In this document: positions 58,961 to 64,000 of the stretch, piece after piece
How positions within the stretch are numbered: the first letter of the stretch is position 1
How the letters are laid out: each line of letters begins with the position of its first letter
NCBI RefSeq assembly: GCF_042477335.2
Contig: NC_091250.1
Location: forward strand, 56,055,384 to 56,119,383
DNA: 64,000 nucleotides
Reading direction: 5' to 3'
From: Ovis canadensis
Taxonomy: Eukaryota; Chordata; Mammalia; Artiodactyla; Bovidae
The notes under the pieces: model-generated
Told to the model about the DNA's origin: nothing
What the model saw: only the letters and a program-made list of their open reading frames with translations
Database searches by the model: none
Position numbers and translations under genes: made by a program

Positions 58961-61900
58961 AACATGTATTGAGAAGTGACATCCTAATATTGACATTGAC
59001 AAACTGAGAAATACTCAGAGAAAAACACTGAGGAAGTAAAAAGTCCTGAATGGAATATTGTATGAGAATGAGTTGAAAAAACTTGAAAGGTCTAGAAGAG
59101 TTAATCTAGGTGCTACTTAATCAGACTTTCTAAAACATCTGAGGTATTATCCTCTCAGTGAAGTTTTTAAATGCTAGCTAACTCAGAAGGTCCAGAGTAA
59201 TTTGATAATGGAACTGTTTACCTCAAAGTCTGCAGAGTGCTTGGTGCCAGGTATCCAATACTAGGCCACTGTTGAAAGCTCGCACAAGAATGTCTTAAGT
59301 GTTTCTAATTTCTATGTCATTGAATTGCATTTAAAAGTGAATCTGATACTAAATGACATTATGTAACAGAGATTAACCATAATTTCTCTGAATCAAGGAT
59401 GATAACTCGTTCCCTATTCTGGTAGACTCCCTGAGGGTACTCTTTGAAACACTTTGTATGCAAAAATCTTAATTTGAAAATCCCTGGGGTAAATAATTTC
59501 CAATTTTCATTTCAATGGAAAGATATTAATTTAACTTCGTTTAGAGCGAGATCAATTTGTGTGCCTGGCTCCTGATATGTTCAGGAGTTTTGAGGGAAAT
59601 TCTCACACTGGTTTGTACTGAAGCAGAAGACATACCAGTATCTTAAAAGCCAGTTAATGCAACTCTTTATTTATTTCCAATTAAATCCAGTCCTCACCGC
59701 ACCCCTCTTGAAAGGTATTTGAGCTGCCTGAGAAACTATTTAACCCAATATAATGAAACTGAACAAAACAAAATCTTATATTATTTTCAGGGTTCTAAGG
59801 AGGTACCTTCAAACATTTTTTTTCTGCACAGTGATCTTTTTTCTTCCAAAAGTCTTAGATCTATGCTCAGTTGAGAAAGCAAAATTATAAGTAAATCTAC
59901 TTGAATTTATAGGCTTGATTTTTCTTAACAGACCACTTTTGAAAAGAAAGGATGGAGAATAAAGGACAGATATTATTAAATAAAGTGTTGGCAGAGTTAC
60001 ATACTCAGTTTATCAGGTTCTTTGATACAGAATGCTGTAGCATAAACTACATTTTCACTTTACTTATATGAGGGTCTGTGTCGTATGTACTTGAAGTCTC
60101 TTCCACCCAAGAAAATGTCTAGGAAATAGTAGCATGTTCAAACAAGTTTTCTACTGATTGTTGTCCACTGACTTTTAACATGTTGTAGACATTCTAGAAA
60201 TACTAGCAAACCAAACAACTGTCCATAATTACGTCTTATTATGCTTAATGAGAGCAGGGTAGTAAAACAGTTTATATTCTCTCACTTTGAACACAGAAAT
60301 ATTGGTTAACTTATTGCTTATTTTATTTCTCCCCATACTCATAATAATGTCAAATGTTAAGAAAAGATATGGAATTTTGCATTAAACCAAGAGAATAAAA
60401 CCAAAAATGAAAAAGTGACCCGACCTAGAAACAAGTTAAAAATGCAGTTTTTCAGCTTCACAAAAGTTACCATGGCATTACCTTTCCTTTTGTGCTGGTG
60501 ATTTAATTTAGTAGTTTAAGAAAAAAGTGTCTATTGCTGTGTTTAAAAATTCTAATTACAGGGATTGATAAAGAAATTTCCAAGTACAAGGGGTATTTGT
60601 AGAGAACTGGTGAAACTGACAAGTGATTGACATGTAAACAACCCCACTGTGCCCTGATATTCCATTCTCTGATGCTGGACCACAGATGCTAAGTCTCAGG
60701 AAGTTACCCCCATCTAGTTTTTATTAAATGCTTGGCTTCGTTGATGTAAACAATATTGTGTATTAGCTGCCTAAATAAACTGCTTTCTTTGGTGCTGCTG
60801 TGCCATCCTTTCTTGGTGTGGTGGGATAGCTGTGAAATGAATGAATGGGAACTTTCCTTTAGTATGTTTAACTGAATTTAAACCCTGAAAAGGAAAGCAA
60901 AGTACAGATTTCATCAAATAGATTGAAACCGTCTAAATGTGAATGAAAGGGATAGCATTTCCAACTTGCAATTTTCTGTTTATGACTTTCCAGAGTCTGA
61001 GTGAAATTGCCCTTTCTTCTCTGCTAATGTAAAGGTGACACCTCAGCATGTACACACAATGTTATGTGCAGCCAGAAGGTCTTGTAATTGTCCTTGAAAG
61101 CAGCTTACTGTTAATATATCTCGATTTTCAGAGTGTCATTGTTTTTCTCTCCTGGATCAAATTTTGGTTTTCCTGCTTCTTTACAAGTAGCTTTCTTAAT
61201 TCATATGCATTTTTTACTGTACTTTTTAGTTCTCATTTCATTCTAAAAAATCTTTACTACAGTGTGCTTTGATAAACTATTTTGAAAAAGGAGAAATAGA
61301 TGCATGCTATTGTAAGTTATGATTCTTTTAAGATGGTTTACATTTTTTGGTAATACATTCAAAAGCAGAGAATTGATCTGAAGTAAGACTTTATGTTTTC
61401 CTGATTTTTAAAGTTTGAAAGACATTCTTCTGTTTCTTACCAGTTTATATTTCTAAAATACTCGAATGATTGCCTCAGAGTTTGGAGACAAAATATTCTT
61501 AATTTTTTTCCTCTTAAACTTGAATGCTAAGAATTTGGATGTTTTAAATGAGCTATTTGCCAGCAGATGACAATTCATTCCAGATTAAAGAGTAACCAAG
61601 TACAGTAAGATCTGTGTTTGCTAACCAGCAAAATCTGGAAAATTGCATTTTTGACATTCCCCAGGCAAAATTGTCAATCTAATAAATGTCAGTAAGACTA
61701 ACTGAAATACGGTAGGGTGAAATATGTTGGAATTAGATTAAGGTTGCTAGAGATTTAATGTGTATTCTTGTTAATTTAAAAAATCTCATAGGGTTTTCAC
61801 AAACAAAAATTATATACCTGTGTAAATCATGACATTTCATTCCTATGCCAGCCTATGAAGGAAAAGTGGGAGGTTAAAAAAAAAAAGGGGAGGTCAATAT

Positions 61901-64000
61901 GAATTGACTCCAAGTCAACTGTAATCTATATCCTGTCTTCCTAATATATCTCATAACAAAGGCTTGTTGTATCAGTATATTCCAAACGTTTGTAAGTTAT
62001 TTAGAACTTGGAACATGTTTTCCCATAGAAACAATGTTGTAAATATTGGTTCAGTTCCCAAGCCAGTGCATACAGCCTATTTAATCCATATGTATCTAAG
62101 ATACAGTACCAATGTTTGCTTGAGTCCTGATCCTGAAGGCATGTGTGCAGCAAAGTATGCAGTGATGGGTATTTTCTCTCAATTTTCTGAAAAGAAAATA
62201 GTCCCATAGGAATTTTCCAAAGAAACTATTTTTGATATTTGTCCCTTTCTTTCTGCATTTTCAGTGTCCCAGAGCCCTCCTGAGAACTTACAGTCAAGGC
62301 AGGGACAACAAGTTATCTCATCTGACCTTGGAAAGGAAAGCAGTGCACTTTATTTACAGATTCACTGTGGGGAATGGCATTTTGACTCTTTTATTATTAT
62401 CGACTTTTTGATAAGGTTCGTTAACCTCAACTTTCTAAATGACCACGTTTTAAGAAACATAAGACATAGAGTTAAACTATGAATATAATAAAAGACAATT
62501 AGTGTTTGACAGAAGCATCTGGATATGTTGCTGGATACGTAAGGTCTTAGAGCTTAGAGGTGATTTTTAATAGATTTCCATTTTGTCACCCTTCAAATGC
62601 TTCATTTCTATTAAAATGCATTTTTTTTACAGTAACTCTTAGAGCCTTTGTTAAGGTGAGGCAGTGTCATGGAGAGGTTGATAACAAATTCTTAGTGTTC
62701 AAATAGGGGACTATAATTTATTGCCTTGTTTTTCAATTATGTAAAATTGCTCTTATTCATAATTGCAATTTTACATTTATTTTAGTGGCTGTGTAGACTG
62801 TATTTTCCCCTACTATCCTAATCTTGTAAGTGAGTAGGAATTTTATTATTTTTTTGTTTTCTTTGCTTTGTACTAATTCCCACTCTTGTCACTCCCTTTG
62901 TTCTCAGGCCTGCTGGGAAGCAGGTTAAAGACAACCCACCCAATAGCTGAATCATAACAGCCATTTTCAAAAGATATAGGTGTTTCTTAAGACATGTAAA
63001 ACCTCTGTTTTGCCCTGAGAAATAGGAACATGCACACTTTTACAAAATGTCCTTGCTAATGTATATATATCAACAAGGGTAAAAACAAATTTTATTACCA
63101 GAACGTTATTTCAAATAATAGGTTTAGTGAGAAGTAACTTTTATTTTCTCGAGTTTATTTCAAAGGGTGACATGTTTTTTAGTTGACAAAAGAAGACAAT
63201 AGCATTTATGAGATTATATACTTCATTTGGACACTTTATGTATTTCACTAAATTGAGAAATAATTCCAGTTTTCTTCAGTAACTATATGCTGATTTTCAG
63301 GATTTTTTTAAATCCAGAAAAAAATTAAAATGTGAAAGTAAAATAGTATGTATAAAAAATCAGATTTCCAGTGTCGTTTTGTAGGTCTTATTTTGTTTAT
63401 GTTGTTTAATTATTTTTTTTAAGATCTGTTACATGATTCTTAAAAATGTGAACTTTCCAGGTCCAACAGGGGGAGCCAATTCCATATTCTGCTCAAGTTG
63501 CTTGGCATTTTGCTGTTACCCATTTATCAAAGCCAAAAAATACTTTCTTTGCCTCTCTTGGCCATTTACAGGGTCCCATAACAGATAATGATTAAAATGA
63601 TGCAATGTTTTATACTAATTATCTCTTCATCTATAATACTAAATGTATTAAGCTGTTATGGTTATGCCTAGAAAAGTCTGAAATAAAGGTCATTATTTTC
63701 GAGTGTATGATATTTTTATTCAAGGTAATGTTAATTGCATGATCTTTTCACAATAAAAATCAATATGGAAAATAGACCATTTTAATGCTCACAAAAATAA
63801 TTTAGATATATCAAGTTCTGATTAGGTTAATAAAAATGGGAAGTATATTTTCTGCTTTTTAAATGCATCGTGTATAAAATATTAATAATTAAAATCATAT
63901 GACTGTTTTATGAATGTTTTAAAAACCACATACCTTGCTTTCTTTAAAATAAAGATTTTTGACTAAGTTCAAGGTCTACCACAATGAATCATTTAGGGTG
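58961..64000. other. Unique intron 4 sequence at the window end
   Basis: About 5 kb of AT-rich DNA with no ruminant SINE or LINE and no recognisable exon. Two forkhead-type GTAAACA cores lie at 60634-60640 and 60746-60752. Only short homopolymers interrupt it (A-run near 61876-61885). Confidence 0.5.

Larger units (their letters stand above)
13840..64000 (+). other. SLIT2: SLIT2 gene, 5' part (transcription unit continues past the window)
   Basis: SLIT2 encodes a large secreted glycoprotein that binds ROBO receptors and repels axons and migrating cells. The visible part holds the promoter, the leader, four coding exons and introns 1 to 3 complete (2668, 1143 and 11457 nt), plus more than 32.6 kb of intron 4. 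Identity comes from the joined translation, which matches the SLIT2 N-terminus as I know it: signal peptide, LRRNT with [14 protein letters not shown], then LRR units [17 protein letters not shown] and [17 protein letters not shown]. All splice sites are canonical GT/AG and all introns interrupt a leucine codon after its second base. The transcription start is inferred from the TATA box. Exon 5, whose translation should begin DLSENQIQ, was not found up to 64000. Confidence 0.93.
31395..64000 (+). other. SLIT2: SLIT2 intron 4 (partial, continues past the window)
   Basis: At least 32606 nt of intron. I searched by eye for the next LRR exon (DLSENQIQ, 72 nt, phase 2) and did not find it. The content is unique AT-rich DNA at 31395-34078, 34203-36340, 36781-42090, 43423-45788 and 58400-64000. 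It also holds a retroposon-rich zone at 42664-58167 (SINEs, BovB ends, a solo LTR, MIR and L2). Confidence 0.85.

Noticed and set aside
62264..62482. Strong-looking acceptor (ctttctttctgcattttcag) followed by an open frame in intron 4
   Set aside because: The peptide does not resemble a SLIT LRR, and there is no matching donor in the right phase. It is probably a decoy site.
31395..64000. The SLIT2-hosted microRNA miR-218-1
   Set aside because: It resides in a later intron of SLIT2. I saw no matching hairpin here.
1..64000. CRISPR arrays, operons, phage or other prokaryotic systems
   Set aside because: All signals are those of a mammalian chromosome. Regularly repeated short sequences are SINE bodies scattered in both orientations.

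Overview
This is a mammalian nuclear genome window from a ruminant, most likely a bovid (cattle, bison, sheep or goat). The diagnosis rests on many copies of ruminant-specific retroposons: tRNA-derived Bov-tA SINEs, dimeric BOV-A2 SINEs and 5'-truncated BovB LINE 3' ends. Older pan-mammalian MIR, L2, MER5 and MLT2 fragments lie between them. Nothing prokaryotic or recently viral is present.

The only protein-coding gene I can support is the 5' end of SLIT2 on the + strand. SLIT2 encodes a secreted axon-guidance ligand of ROBO receptors. The layout is: about 13.6 kb of upstream intergenic DNA; a CpG island at roughly 13.6-17.3 kb with Sp1-type GC boxes, a potential G-quadruplex and a TATA box at 13810; a long GC-rich leader with three short upstream ORFs; coding exon 1 (15732-15910; signal peptide and LRRNT cysteine cap); and three exons of exactly 72 nt (18579-18650, 19794-19865, 31323-31394), each carrying one leucine-rich-repeat unit. 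From 31395 to the end the window is intron 4, which continues beyond it. All four visible introns are phase 2. The coding sequence seen is 395 nt, covering 131 residues plus two bases of the next codon.

Ruminant SINE and BovB insertions are frequent in 0-11.6 kb, 23.5-34.2 kb and 42.6-58.2 kb. They are absent from about 11.6-23.5 kb (promoter, exons 1-3, introns 1-2), 34.2-42.6 kb and 58.2-64 kb. The first empty block brackets the promoter and may reflect constraint. Two of the insertion-free blocks contain candidate intronic regulatory stretches.

I found no previously undescribed system. The points most worth a second look are the promoter G4/TATA arrangement, the uORF-bearing leader, the insertion-free blocks, a GC-richer intron 4 island with tandem RFX-like half-sites, head-to-head inverted SINEs likely to form double-stranded RNA in the pre-mRNA, and a well-delimited solo LTR at 53058-53475.
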